Made by a program: the position numbers and the translations under genes. A stretch of DNA of 64,000 nucleotides from Perca fluviatilis (taxonomy: Eukaryota > Chordata > Actinopteri > Perciformes > Percidae), in the NCBI RefSeq assembly GCF_010015445.1, contig NC_053134.1, positions 6,720,136-6,784,135 of the forward strand, read 5' to 3'. The notes under the pieces were generated by a model. It was not told the DNA's origin. It did no database searches and worked only from the letters and a program-made list of their open reading frames with translations. Below are positions 12,362 to 43,703 of the stretch, one piece after another (position 1 is the first letter of the stretch; each line of letters starts with the position of its first letter).

Positions 12362-15150
<2,789 letters not shown>

Positions 15151-15654
15151 ATCACAAAAGGTCCTGCTCAGTTTCTAAAAGTTCTTTAACTAATCTGATC
15201 TCACAATGCGTCATAACAAATTAAACACATTTGAGTTTAATCAGTTTTTAGAAAAGAGCTATATATAAATGTAAGTATTTCATTTGTTTTCCTGTTTTCA
15301 AAAGCCCTAACATGTCTTGATTTCACAGATGTAACGCCTTAAAAAGTTATTTTAGAATTTAATTCACGACCTAATAAATTTGAGACTTCATCATTTTCTT
15401 TTCGTCACATCACACACTTTCTCTAAAGTTTGGCTAACCTGTATAATAGCCTTCTTCATGTACTTACCTTAATGTGTCACCTGTTTTGGTCATTTTGTGT
15501 GAACTCTTGCTGTCTGCATCAGGAATCAGCAAACCCTCTCCTGTTAAAAGCTGAATCAAAAGTTAAGCGGTGGCACACAAACTGTAGAAAAAAAAAAGCA
15601 TTTTGCAACTCCAAATTATTTTCTAGATATCAGTGTCTCAATAAATCGTTCTTA

Positions 15655-16404
15655 CAGTGGTGCTCAAAAGTTTATGAGCTCATGCTAAAGTTGACTAAAA
15701 AGAGGAATAAAAAAAAAATCATCTTTTGGAAATCTTAATGCCTTAATTAAACAAATGAGGAAAAATCCAACCTGTAAGGACACCAATTTTCTTTGTGAAA
15801 TATAATGTATCGTAAATAAATAACTTAACTCCTATGTTAAATTCCCATAGAGGCAGGCAGATTTTTATTTTTACAGGCCAGTTATTTCATGGATCCAGGA
15901 TACTATGCATCCTGATAAATCTCCCTTGGCCTTTGGAATTAAAATAGCCCCCCCCACATCATCACATACCCTTCACCATACCTAGAGATTGGCATGGGGT
16001 ACCTTCCATAAAATCATCTCTCAATGCAAATCAAACTAGCTATTAGGCTAACTGAAATAAAACCATGCCAATCTCTAGGTATGGTGAAGGCTATGTGATG
16101 ATGTGGGGGGGCTATTTTAATTCCAAATACCAGGGGAACTTTATCAGGATGCATAGTATCCTGGATCTATGAAATAACTGGCCTTGCCTCTATTAACATA
16201 GGGGTGTACGTACTTATGCCCCCTGTGTTTTAAGGAAGAACATTTATTTACAATTCATTATTCATTCACAAAGAACATTGGTGTCCTTAAAGGTTGGATT
16301 TTTCCTCATTTTTATTAAATTAAGGCATTAAAATCAATTTCTAAAAGATGTTTTTTCTTTTTAGTCAACTTTAGCATGGGTTCATAAACTTATGAGTACC
16401 ACTG
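15655..16404. mobile_element. Tc1-like foldback element, 750 bp, with TA duplication
   Basis: Two arms of roughly 340 bp face each other around a short spacer near 16000-16060. The ends are CAGTGGTGCTCAAAAGTTTA and its near reverse complement TAAACTTATGAGTACCACTG. TA stands on both sides (15653-15654 and 16405-16406), as for Tc1/mariner insertions. Inner arms are also paired: TACCTAGAGATTGGCATGG near 15979 against CCATGCCAATCTCTAGGTA near 16063. There is no transposase. It lies between the convergent gns and APMAP-like genes. Confidence 0.85.
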
Positions 16405-17243
16405 TAAGTCCATTAAATGTTAGAACTATGTTTAAAAATACCTGTCAGAGTCCAAAGAGAGGTCTTCAGATGAAGGAGTTTACAATTATTTAATCAGAGA
16501 AAAGAAGAAAATCCTCACAATTAAGTGTTAAAGTGACTAATCATATCGTTTCAGCTGTTTGCGACCCATATGTAATTCAAGAGTCTCACTGAAATTTCAT
16601 TTTTTTCAGTCTATGGTATTAATAGTACACATTCCTACAGTTTTTAAACACTAAAATTCTATATTTCAAACGTTCATTTAAAATTCCTCAGAGAAAAAGT
16701 TGGTTGATTTTAAAGATCCAGGCGCCAGGAGATTTGATTAGTCCAAACTGACCGAGAGAAATCACTTTGAGTTCATTTAAGCTCCCATGTCACTTGCAAA
16801 CAAACTATTAATAGACTAGATACATTTCAATAATAGACTATTAAAGTTAAATTTATTTCAGTTTAATTGCAGTTGGAAAGAAGGTAGATGGATTCAGTGT
16901 TTCTTCTGGTGCTCGTCTGCACACATCCAGTGCATTGATCAAACTTTGAACTTCTATAATTTAACTGTACAGTATTTTGGGTATATAATGTGATTTGAGC
17001 TCACCATTTCTGTCTTTTGCACTAAAAAAGGACATCCATTGTTATCCCATCAAACGGCATAACATCACTTTGAGCAGATGGAAGTTTGTTCTGTTTCCAC
17101 TGAAAGAGTCTTTAGATGATCACAGTTGCTCAGTTCACCTCTCAGGTCATAAATTGGCGACAGAGTCCGAATTGAAACCACAAATATCCAGGTTTAAACC
17201 TTTGCAACGTTCAACGCTGACTAAAAACGTCAAATCCAGAAGT
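16405..17243. other. intergenic region, no gene seen; candidate poly(A) signal for the minus-strand gene
   Basis: AT-rich sequence between gns and the APMAP-like gene. TTTATT near 16854-16859 reads AATAAA on the minus strand and could end the APMAP-like transcript about 680 nt after its stop. No other signal was recognised. Confidence 0.35.
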
Positions 17244-17431
17244 GGGGCACCCAGTTAGCTCAGTCGGTAGAGCGGGCGCCCATACATAAAGGTTAACTCC
17301 TCGACGCAGCAGGCCTGATTCGACTCCGACCTGCAGCCCTTTGCTGCATGTCATTCCCCCCCTCTCTCTCCCCTTTCATGTCTTCAGCTGTCCTATCAAA
17401 ATAAAGGCTGAAAATGCCCCCAAAGAAATCC
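17244..17431 (+). mobile_element. tRNA-derived SINE
   Basis: The head has a full A box, TAGCTCAGTCGG (17255-17266), and a B-box-like GATTCGACTCC (17317-17327). A non-tRNA body with CTGCATGTCATTCC and GCTGTCCTATCAAAATAAAGG follows. This architecture is a SINE, not a tRNA gene: the cloverleaf cannot close and the sequence is much too long. A relative with the same GCTGTCCTATCAA...AAAGGC body is at 58275-58415. It would lie in the 3' untranslated part of the APMAP-like gene. Confidence 0.85.
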
Positions 17432-17534
17432 AGAAGAGCTACAAAATGTCCTCGTAAATGCTTGATCGGGATCCCAAACTGTCCAAAAATGAGAATGAAT
17501 GAGCCTACGTGTAGTTTCCTGCTGTAGTCCATCA

Positions 17535-25692
<8,158 letters not shown>

Positions 25693-25694
<2 letters not shown>

Positions 25695-25802
25695 TCTTAA
25701 TCTTGAGTTTTTCCTTTCTCCTGCTGGATAAAAAGATCTGACTGAATGAATGACAGTGATACGGAAAGCAGAGTAAAACAAACCGCGAATATACCAAAAC
25801 AT
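25693..25802 (-). other. first exon of the APMAP-like gene, with split start codon
   Basis: On the minus strand the exon ends ...AAGAAT followed by the consensus donor GTAAGT (plus 25687-25692). The next exon begins G TTG GGT AAG, so splicing creates AT|G, Met-Leu-Gly-Lys. An ATG at 25800-25802 is in the same frame and would add 37 residues (MFWYIRGLFYSAFRI...) if transcription starts upstream of it; that extension contains no family motif. Which ATG is used depends on the transcription start, which the sequence does not show. The 5' end given is the upstream ATG, not a known cap site. Confidence 0.55.
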
Positions 25803-26164
25803 CCGGAGAGGACCTTCAAAATAAAAGTGTTTCTGGTCCATGGCTTCATATTGCATTTGCTGTGTGGGAGAGCACCTCTGCTATTTTTCATTGTATTAAA
25901 GTGTATTTAATTTTTTAAGGTTAGCTATAAAGCCCTGCAGGAAACCCTGGTGCTAAAATTATAGTTTTAACTGGGGAGACAGGGCCATAATATTTTGTGA
26001 TGATGCATTGAAAGGATAAACATGTGTCAGTCTGAGCTTTTACTTTGAAGGCAGCGTTGACTCTAGCTTTCAACATGACAGAGTTTAACAAATGGCAAGG
26101 GGGAGTTCCCACTTTAGGTTATGTGAGTTGGGGTCAAACAGAGAGCAAGAGGAGGTGCCTCTGC
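25803..26164. promoter_or_regulatory. presumed promoter-side region of the APMAP-like gene
   Basis: Lies directly upstream (minus strand) of the first exon. I see no CpG island and no convincing TATA box; the assignment rests only on position. Confidence 0.25.
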
Positions 26165-26325
26165 TCTATTTACTGACAAATAGCTGTTCGGGGTCTTTAT
26201 GCTAAGCTAACCCTTTCCTGGCTGTCGCTTCATATTTAACAGACAAATACGACAGTGGTATCAATCTTCTCATCCAACTCTCTGCAATAGAGCGAATCTG
26301 CTTATGTTGAACTATTCCAGCTCAA
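26165..26325 (+). mobile_element. fragment of a dispersed fish repeat
   Basis: CTTTATGCTAAGCTAACCC, CTTCATATTTAACAGACAAA and GGTATCAATCTTCTCATC reappear as reverse complement at about 34480-34640. Two partial copies of one TTAA-type repeat. Confidence 0.55.
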
Positions 26326-26425
26326 GTGTTAAAAATCTCAAAGAAGACCATTTGAGATTAAGTGTACGGGGGGGTTTGGATATTTTAAAAGGGTAAAAAA
26401 AAAGTCCAAGATTTATGCTACACTG

Positions 26426-26983
26426 ATGCAAGTGTCCATAGGAGAACTCCCAATAGTAAAGAAATGGGAGCGAGATCTGAGCCCTGAAGGGAATGCAAAT
26501 AATTGGGAGACACTTTGGGACAATATTTTCCATTGTTCCAAGAACCCAAATCACCAGCAGATCCACTTCAACATATGTCATAGGACATATTGGACTCCTC
26601 AGAAGACATTCATCTCCAAAGGCATTCCTACTCCCTATTGTACGTTCTGTCAACCTGAACAAACTGGAACTTTCCTGCACATGGTCTGGGAGTGTGAACA
26701 GGTACATGAGTTCTGGAATAAAACAACATCAATAATATCTAATGTGATAGGATGTCAAATTCCTACTGACCCGATTGATTTTTTACTTAATGACGACTCT
26801 AAATTACACCTGCTTGGGAGACAGAGGAAAATTTGGCTAGCCAGCTCAACTGCAACCAAGAAAATGATAGCTCAACGTTGGCTCCCCCCCCCCCCGATCG
26901 CTATGTATAAAACAGTGGTTGGCGTATTTTCTTTACATATGCTTGAGCTCTGTACAGCAAGGATTAAGTTTATCTGTAGGTAA
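26426..26983 (+). pseudogene. L1-type LINE ORF2 C-terminal fragment
   Basis: An open frame of 185 codons. It includes KWERDLSPEGN, then the Cys/His motif CTFCQPEQTGTFLHMVWEC, then EFWNKTTSII, which is the zf-RVT (zinc-binding) tail of L1/Tx1-like reverse transcriptases. The endonuclease and RT cores are absent, so this is a 5'-truncated insertion between the APMAP-like gene and rassf3. The open frame probably reflects a young insertion rather than host use. Confidence 0.75.
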
Positions 26984-27040
26984 ATCAAATGTTTTTAAAT
27001 GTGTTAATTCAGTAAGAATCTTAAGTTAATTTGGCAAATA

Positions 27041-27370
27041 TAGGGCTGCAACTAACAATTATTTATTTTCAACATCCATTAATCTGCCGATTGTTTTTTG
27101 GTCTATAAAATATCAGAAAATAGATCACAGTTTCCCAGAGTGAAAGGTTATGTCTTCAAATATCTAGTAAATAAATAGACTAATCTTCCAGCTCTTTTAT
27201 ATATTAAAATAATCCATTTACAGTATCTTAATTCAACTACAAAAAGTGTTAGAGGAAAAGACTGAGGTGCAGCGACGTCACAAAATCCTAAATAAATCAA
27301 AATAAGAAGAAAACAAAAGTTGCAAAATCTGCACAAAAAAAAAAAAAAACACATGAAAACAGTCATTTTG
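27041..27370 (+). mobile_element. hAT-like MITE, left part
   Basis: TAGGGCTGCAACTAACAATT followed by AATCTGCCGATTGTTTTTTG and ATATCAGAAAATAG is a very common teleost element. A related right end (GACTCGACTAATTGTTGAAGC) is near 28774-28796. Relatives are at 52434-52723 and 56535-56860. Confidence 0.55.
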
Positions 27371-30300
27371 TTTTAATTTCACCTTTAATAGCTGCAGCCT
27401 GCCTTGTGTTGAGGAAAGGCCACATTTGGTAACGATTTAAAGAGAAACCACAAGATACCGACAAAAATAAACCTGCCTCAAGTTAACTGCTTTCGCCTGC
27501 AGAGAGAACTGCAACAAAAAGCAAGATGTGATGAAACCCTCTGTTCCTCCTACAGCTTTGTTTTTCTTTCAAACTTTAAAAAAGGCACTGCGGCGGTCAG
27601 AGCTTTCAGACCTGAGCTCAAAGGCCAAACTTCAACTAAATCTTGCACTAAAATATATAGCTTCCATTGACTTGAATTGTGAGTAGACAGATTGACAGAA
27701 AAAAGGATAATGTGTCATTATGAAGCATCTTCTTTTCATCCTCTCTTTTGATTCTAAACACGACAATCATTTTGGATTATGCAGCTCAGGTCTGAAATTA
27801 AAACCTGTGACCTTTTTTTGTGTGTAAAACAAACAGAGAACTTTGTGTTTCTGAGCTCGGATGCTTACGAGGATCTCATCATGTGAGATACACCTGATCT
27901 GTTCTCTATATAATCAACAAAAAACAGCATAATTGGAAAAAATATCAATAAATGGCAGAAGAGCTATACACAGATCTTTGGCATTTGACATTACAGTCTC
28001 TGGATGTTCAAACTAAACACATATCGCACAAAACAGAAGATCTTAAGAGCCTAGAAACTGCTCGGAACTTTAAGCTGATAGGTCAGATATATAATTTAGG
28101 AGCTGCTGAGAAAACTCCCCACAAGGCCCATTTAGTAGTGGCCGTTCTGGAGCTTTCAATCATATGAAATGATCACGACATAAGTTTCCAAGAATATGAA
28201 TAAACTTTGAACCTCAGCTTTGGATGAAAAGAACTTACAGTTCAAGTGCTCAGAAAAAATGTAAACTAGATTTTCTAAAGTTCCATTTGGTGATGAAGAT
28301 CATGTAAAATGATCAAAAGCTCCAGAACAGCTGCCATCTAAATGTGCGATTTATAAAACCACAACAAAGTAAATAAATATTCTTGTATCGAGTATAATTC
28401 CAATTGTCCTTTTACACCACTTAATGCTGATATGTCCACTTTATATTCACTGACAACATCTAAATATTTTGGGATGCACAAAAATAGTTTTGTTAAAAAA
28501 GATAATCTTATTAAATATCTTTAATTAAACATTTTGGGGCACTCTCAAACGTAAGAAAACAGCAGAAAATGCCAATAATTACTCCCCAGAGCCAACGACA
28601 ACATATTAAAAACTGGTTGTTTTGTGCGGACAACGATATTCAGTTTGTCAACATATAAAACAAAAGAAAGAAGCGAGTCCTCACATTTGAGAAGCTGGAA
28701 CAGAAGCAGGTTTGGCATATATTTTTACTTGATAAACGATCAAAATAGTCTCAGAATATCTGTCTTATGATCGACTCGACTAATTGTTGAAGCTCCAGTC
28801 AAAACTGAATGTATAAAAGAAACTCTAGGAAGCAAACTACTAAACTTGTTTTCCCAAAACTTTCAACCACATCTCATCAGCAATTAAACAATCAGCATTA
28901 CGTGGTGTAACATGACAATTGTTGGAGAAACTAGATACGATAAACCATGTGAATATTTTGTCACGATTGAACAGCCTTAAAACAAGATATCTGAATACAT
29001 ACCAGGTGTCATATATCAACTCTTCATTCATTAACACTACTGGCCCAAAAGCTTTTCATAATAAAGCCTAATTTATATTCCGAGCAGATCCGACAGCATT
29101 TGAAAAACATTATGTTTTCAATCATTGTCACTCCAAAAATGTATTTCCAAATGCCGCCTGACCCCGTTTTATCTACGACAACGCATGCTTTAATGTGGAG
29201 CATGCCCAGTAGTGTGTACAGTAAGCATGTATGTAAAGAGAGACAAAACAGGAACACATGCGCGATTCAACAAAACGTTTCACAGTCTACAGCTAAACTC
29301 AAAGTATACGGAAGCTCATTGAGACAAAAAACAAAAGAGTTTAAAATAACTAACTTCTGTCACACTGTACTTCCATTTGTTTAAAAAAAAATAAAAAATA
29401 AAACAATGAGTGGAGCTTAACAAGATCTTTCAAAATAGATTATAGTGTATATGGTGTTAAGATTAAGTCAGAATGTCATGGCGGTAGTTTAAACAGGAGA
29501 AAAAAGAAAAATCAAAAAACCCGTCTTCCCTGAATTCAAAGTTAAAGTGCCCGAAATGTACTGATACGACCAGTCTTTGATGTGTTTTAACAGCCGACGT
29601 TGTTTATCAGACACACAAACAACAACATGGCTTTAAGATTAATTGACTGTTTTCATGCAGACTTTTGTATCATTTTTAATTATATTATAGGGAAGCAAAA
29701 AAAAAGAAGGCCAAAATAGTTTGAGCTTTAGAGCGACTGAACGGCTAATTCATGTGAGTTGTTTGAAATATCCAGTTGTTAAATTCAAGTTCAATTCTTG
29801 GTCGCCCAAATGTTTTTAGTTTAAATTTTGGTGTCTGATATAGACCAGTTTAAGCGACTTGATTTTATGACTTGACTTTCATTTTTAAATCCGGAAAATG
29901 ACTAATTAAATTTGATCAAACTGAATATTGTGTTTTTTTGTTTTGTTTTTTTTAATAGTTTTTTTATACACTTACATTTTCTATCTGAATTTGTGAACCC
30001 TAAAATTTAGTTTTTACAGTACAGCACAACTTGAAATGACTTGCTGGGAATGTCAAAGAGGGGAATTAAAACCACATTAGGCATTCAGCTGCTTGTAAGA
30101 TTCAAATTTTTTGGACCTTTTTTTTTTTTTATTTGCTTCCATAGCATTAACCCAGTGTTTGATAGTAGCATAAACGAAGGTTAAAACCCTTTAAATAAAA
30201 CTCTAAACTATATATGTTTTTTCCCTTCAGTAGGAAGAGGGCTCTAATATTTTTTGCTCCAGGCAACACCACAAAAATACCTTTGGTTATAACAAAAAAA

Positions 30301-32280
30301 ATAAATCTATAAGATAGTTTGACACAGAAATGAGAGTAGTAGCAGTATTTGTCCACTAGTTGGTGGCATTGTACTTCATTCAGTACCTGCAGCTCAAACA
30401 ATGAAGCATTTTACATCTTTTTTTAATGAGTAATGATATATTTTAATCTGATCTATAGTTTGTCCAAATGATTGTCTTTGTGATTTATCTCTACTTGTTT
30501 GTCTGTTGTTTTCTCAAATATCTGAATTACTGCTGATTCAAAAAGCAAAAAAAAAAAGCCTCTTTGGTCTCTAAGCCATAAATGATACACTGCATATATT
30601 TAAGACGACATAGCATATATATATTTAAGGCAGCTATTTACTTTCATGAACCCTTACTGCACAAAAACGCCTAAAATGTTATACCTTCTTTTGCACTTGC
30701 TGATGTATATCTTTCATTCATATCCTTTATACTACCATCCTTTCTTTCTTTCCTTCCTTGTTTCCCTCTTTAATATTTTCTCCTTTTATCCACCAGAAAA
30801 AAAAAGCTGAAACAGCAGGTTGACAAGGAAGTCAAGGCTGCACGTTTCAACTTGAGATAAGAGCACAAAAACACAGGCGTTTTTAAATGAATGCCTGCAG
30901 ACAGATGGACAGGAGACACAATGCAGCCAGTTTTTCTATCCTCCTGTTTTCTGCAGCTATCAGCACTTACAGGCCTCCTTTTCTCTCAGCTGTGGATTAC
31001 AGGAGCTTTCATTAATGCAAAAAGCGAACAAGCAGTTAATCACGGTGACTTGTTCTAGGATAATCCGGTCACTCTCCAACAAGGTTATGGTCACACTGCT
31101 TTTACAGCAGTCTTTCCCATGTCTTCTGTATTTTTTCCTTCCTTGCTCCATCTATTGTTTTCTCGTCTACTTCCTCTAAACTACTCGGTCAACTTCCAGA
31201 AACAGTCAATCTCACTCCTCCCTCCTCTGACCATACAAAGGTCAGGGGTCCATCCAAACTATGCTGGTGGTGTGAAAACGCAACCAAAGGCTTCAAAAAT
31301 CCAACCAGTTAATCTTCATCATTGTCACTCGTCTTCACTCACCAGAACAAACAATCTTTACAACCAAAACTAAATTCCTCCCTGTGCTCACAAGCTTCTA
31401 TTTGACGCTATCATTTTTCCGTAGAAACCTTTCCTCTTCAATTATGTGTAGAGTTTGTGTCCGTCTGTTTTCAGTCACATGAAACCTAACCTCTTTTTTA
31501 TTTCTCCGTACCTCCTTCTACAACATTCAGTTTCACGCCAACTACTATGGAGTCTGAAATGTGCCAATAATAATAAAAATTATTAAATATAGCAATTGTT
31601 AATTGAATATTTAAAATTGCAAAATAATTATGTATAAAAAATAAAATGGAAGTAAACCTATCTATTTTTTATTTTAGTTTCTATATTGTATACGTGAAAG
31701 ATGATAAAAGCAGGACGATGATTGATATAGCAGTCAAGAGATATGTCACATTTTGGTTCTTATTTGCTAAGATATGTAATGGACGATGGCATACAAACAT
31801 CCTGAAAAATTATAAGGAAAAGTTCCTTCATAACAAAAAGCCAAATAATAACCCTATTTGATTCTTTGTTTATAATGGACTTGCTAAATTATGACCTTGT
31901 TATTTTATTGTTTATTTTGCCATATTTATGTTATATTAAAAGCACATAAACAATAACAAAATATATATAATTAAAACACAATTTGGCACACTTGAGACTC
32001 CATACATGCATTCAGGCTACTTGTTCCTTTCTTACGTCAGAAATATTTCTCAACTTTCAGGGTAATTAAAGCAAAACGCAAAGATGATGAAGACTTCTTT
32101 ACCTCCAGGGTCTTCTCTAAACTATCTGGTATTCCTGTCATGTAGCCACAGCTGATGCTCGCGTCGTGTATTTACATGTAGTAGCAGTCTGGATTAACTA
32201 TTCTCCGTGTCTGTGTCAGCAACCAGATTGGTGCTCCGCCTCTGTACAAAAAACTAAAATAAGACTTTTTTTTGTTTCAA
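27371..32280. other. intergenic region between the APMAP-like gene and rassf3
   Basis: AT-rich, low-GC sequence with many A/T runs. Apart from degraded hAT-type pieces near 28670-28800 I recognise no gene, RNA or intact element. Part of 31600-32840 may be rassf3 3' untranslated region, since RASSF3 messages have long 3' ends in other vertebrates. Confidence 0.4.
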
Positions 32281-32640
32281 GATAACAAAACAATAAAAAG
32301 CTTCACCCATATAAATAAAAATAAAAATATGTACAGACCTTTAAAACAAACAAAATTAAATAAAACTCTGACTCAACATATGGCCTTGAGTCTTTCACAA
32401 GTTTAAAAAGGATAAAGAGGGGAAAGGTAGAGGAATCCGATAAATTATGTGACAGCAGGACAGAGTGAGAGAAAAAAGAAGAGAGGGATGGACGGAGAGA
32501 GGGAGAGAGGATGAATGAATATGGCACAATTAAGTGAATCTTTGGTGTGAGCAGGCAGCGGTTTGAATTCTTTAATCCAGGCTGGATCAAACTCCAGCAT
32601 CCGGATTTTGTCCATTCATCCTTTGCTTGCCGTCTGTCAG

Positions 32641-32646
32641 TTTATT
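32641..32646 (-). terminator. candidate rassf3 poly(A) signal
   Basis: TTTATT on the plus strand reads AATAAA on the minus strand, about 195 nt after the rassf3 stop. Other AATAAA hexamers lie further downstream, so this may be only a proximal site. Confidence 0.3.
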
Positions 32647-32840
32647 TTCTGTCTTCTTTATATCATCCCTCTTTCGGTCTGTATCATCACTTCTTCCAGC
32701 CGTTGGATCCTCAATTCTCATTTTACGTTCACATCCCTCTCTCCATCAAAATTTACACAATTTTTCTTCTCTGAGAAAAAAAAAAAAAAAATCCTCCATC
32801 CTCTAGGGGGCAGTAGTCTTGTTTTATGGAGGGTCATCCT

Positions 32841-40677
<7,837 letters not shown>

Positions 40678-42819
40678 CTGACAAATAAGAGAGAGGGAGA
40701 GGGATGAAACATGACACGATAAGTAACAAGTTAACTGAGATCATTAAAACAATACAATCTCTGTTAAGACAATAGCAGCAGGACACATGGACGAGTGCAC
40801 AAGTAGAGTTCTTCCTTTATATACAGTTTATATATAGCTTGTTTATGTTGTTTAACAGGGCTTTAGGGTAAAATAGAGCATTGTGGTATTCTTTCATGTG
40901 ACCCAGCCTACTTATAGGATAATAAGGAGTGAGGAGATGACTTAATAAGTGGGCTGAGAATCAAGCACAACATAGTGTACAATTCTCAGTTTTTCTGGTG
41001 GCTTCTCATTAGAAAATATACCTTTTATCAAAGCATTGTGGCAAGACCGTATTAACAACTAGTAAATTTCCTCCTTTTCCCCAAAAATCATCTCAGACTT
41101 GGACTCCAAATGTAAAAAAAAACGCCCTCACTGCTGGAGGGTCGGCACATGACAAAAACACTTTCCTAATCAGCATGGTTCCCATGCTGTGTGACTGACT
41201 GCCAACTTTAGACAAAACATGGAAATCTCCTGCAGGAAACTCAAAATATGCAAGAAAGAAAAGGCTAAAACAGTCATTTGTTCAACTGAGTGGAGGCCAT
41301 GTGGACTTGAATAGTGTGAACAACTGATTCAAACAGCTTGTGATGTGTGCGATATGTAGGCTATGCACACATGCGTTTGTCAAGTCAGCTCCACAAGAGG
41401 CTTTACTGTATGTGAGGACTCAGCAGTCGACACTGCGTTGATGCATAAATAACTGTAGAGGGTGGGGAAGGTCATAAACAGAGGTTAGCTGATAGAGAAA
41501 GATCTAGATATAGACAAACACATCTACAGCACAGAGAGACAAACATCTGCATGTGACTAACAACCAGAAATCCACACTTCCAAGCACGCTTACACAATTA
41601 TTATTATTTTACAACAGCTGCATCACATGTAAAACTGTATTTTAGGTCACAAGACAAAGCCCAAAATGTTACACAATCAGTTGTAAAGAGCCTGTCCACT
41701 GACCTTAGAGCCAATTAAAATGTAATACAGATGCATAGACAAACATAATGTCCCCACCCTGACTGCTAGTAAAAAGAAAAAAAATGGGGCCGATGCAAAC
41801 ATTACATAAACAGGCTTAGTCCGGACTTCTGTAAGGGGGCGCGGGCGGTTAATGCCCCGTGAATTTGTTTTGATAAACAAGCCTCTATTTCTCTCAGCAA
41901 GACGCAAAAAGAGTCTGAAAAGTTGCTAAGCAAGAAAGCTGCCAAGGCAGCACTGTGTATGTCATATCAATTACATTTATCTAGTTCGAGTTCAGGCACG
42001 GAGCCTCGTCCAGGGCGGCACTGTTGACCTATTGTTGATACGGTTGACATATGTACTAAATTGAAAAAAAAATAATAAACTGATAAAAAAAAAAAAAACA
42101 TCAGTTGCAGCCTTAATCCACATTTACATACAGTATGATGACTAAAGCATTCGTCTTCACCCGTTTACTAGTGAGCTCTTCTTTCGACTATCCCAGATTT
42201 TATTGTGTGTCAACAAAACAACCAAGGCCATGAAGATAGAAAGCTACATCGTCTTAAAGGGATACTTCACAGATTTAGCATTCAGCTTTGTATCAGTAGA
42301 AACCCGATAGTATTTCTGAATGACCGTGCCTCCCTCCCTCATGTCCCCCTGAGACGAGAGATTTCTGCATTTGGGGCCTGGAAAAAATCTTCCGATGACG
42401 TAAAATGACGATTTTTTGGAGGATTTAGAACAAAGAGCAAGGACTACAGCCAGTAGTAGGATCTATACCGTATGTTTTCAACATGCCCACAGGGGTTGGA
42501 CTGCCGAGTCTCGCGAGGTATTCCGATGAAAACAACTGTCAGCCATCTTGAATCTTCGCTAAACAGGCTTTCCGGGTTTTCAGCAGAAAACATTTACAAC
42601 AATTATGTGCATTCAAACTACCGGACGTTGTACCACCGGGATACATCGGTACAGATCGGAGAATATGGAGGAAACGTTATTACAGACGCAATACCGGCAC
42701 ACAACGTGAGCTTCGCCTGCACGGAGACCAGCGGTGTCGCTCAATGCCGCTAGCCGGCTAGGGGACATCCTCATCGGCTAGGTGGAAAGCTAACGCGCTG
42801 TCCACCTGTCCCAGCCATC

Positions 42820-42975
42820 CTGCTTGCAAGTGTCTGCTCATTAAACAACAAGCTGGACTACATCCTCCTTCAACGAAAATCCTGCTGTGTTTTTGTTGTT
42901 GTGGAAACATGCCTGAACAACAGTGTACTGGAACCGGGACTATCCAGCTACCAGGCTGCTCTCGCCGCCCGCGTG
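42820..42975 (+). pseudogene. LINE endonuclease fragment, copy a
   Basis: Reads ASVCSLNNKLDYILLQRK, then CCVFVVVETCLNNSV, close to the endonuclease motifs of L2/CR1-type LINEs (NxRSLxNKxDEL ... ETWL). Cut on both sides. Confidence 0.6.
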
Positions 42976-43149
42976 AGGTGGGCTGTGTTAAACGGACTGG
43001 TGTAGAAATAAAATCCAACTAGCTACTGCTAACTGCTGGTGGAGCTTGTGACTGTTAAATGCCGCACCATTCGACATTCCCGCTAATTCACGGCTGTGTT
43101 TATGCTCTGTGTTTAGCTACACCAATGCTAGTATGCGTTAGCTGAACTT

Positions 43150-43320
43150 TACGGATCCTGCTTGCAAGTGTCCGCTCATTTAGACCACAAACTGGACTAC
43201 ATCCAACTTCAACGACACTCCCAACGTGAGTTCAGAGACCGTTGTGTTTTTGTTGTTGTGGAAACCTGCCTGAATAGTGTACCGGACTGTCCAGCTACCA
43301 GGCCTGCTAGCCCTCCGTGC
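43150..43320 (+). pseudogene. LINE endonuclease fragment, copy b
   Basis: A repeat of the fragment at 42820 (TGCTTGCAAGTGTCCGCTCA, GGACTACATCCAACTTCAAC, TGTTTTTGTTGTTGTGGAAA) with extra and missing bases. Both copies are followed by the same AACTGCTGGTGGAG block (near 43029 and 43408), so a unit of roughly 350 bp was duplicated. Confidence 0.6.
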
Positions 43321-43559
43321 TAGAGATGCTCTGTCGCCGGGTAAAAGAGGTGGGCTGTGTTAACACCGAGTGGCGCAGAAATGTGGTGATTTGTATCCAT
43401 TTAACTGCTAACTGCTGGTGGAGTTTGTGACTGTTAAATGCCGACCATTCTACATTACACACTAATTCACGGCTGTGTTTATGCTCGGTGTTTACAGCCC
43501 ACCAAGCGCTAATGCTAGTATGCGTTAGCTGAACTTTACGGAGCCTATAAAGTGTGTGT

Positions 43560-43703
43560 ACTAAATGTAGCCTGTTTCGTATGTCGTTTTTATATAATGT
43601 CGTTTTTATATATGTTAAATGTGTAACACCACTTGAGTCACGATGAAACGTTGTTTCGTGTATATGGTTGAAATGACAATAAAACACGCTTGAGTTGAGT
43701 TGA
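43560..43703 (+). mobile_element. LINE 3' tail
   Basis: CGATGAAACGTTGTTTCGTG, then GAAATGACAATAAAACACGC and TTGAGTTGAGTTGAA, is the 3' end of the retroposon that carries the endonuclease pieces. Confidence 0.6.

Noticed and set aside
17244..17330. tRNA gene
   Set aside because: A and B boxes are present but the cloverleaf does not close and a SINE body follows; the same body recurs at 58275.
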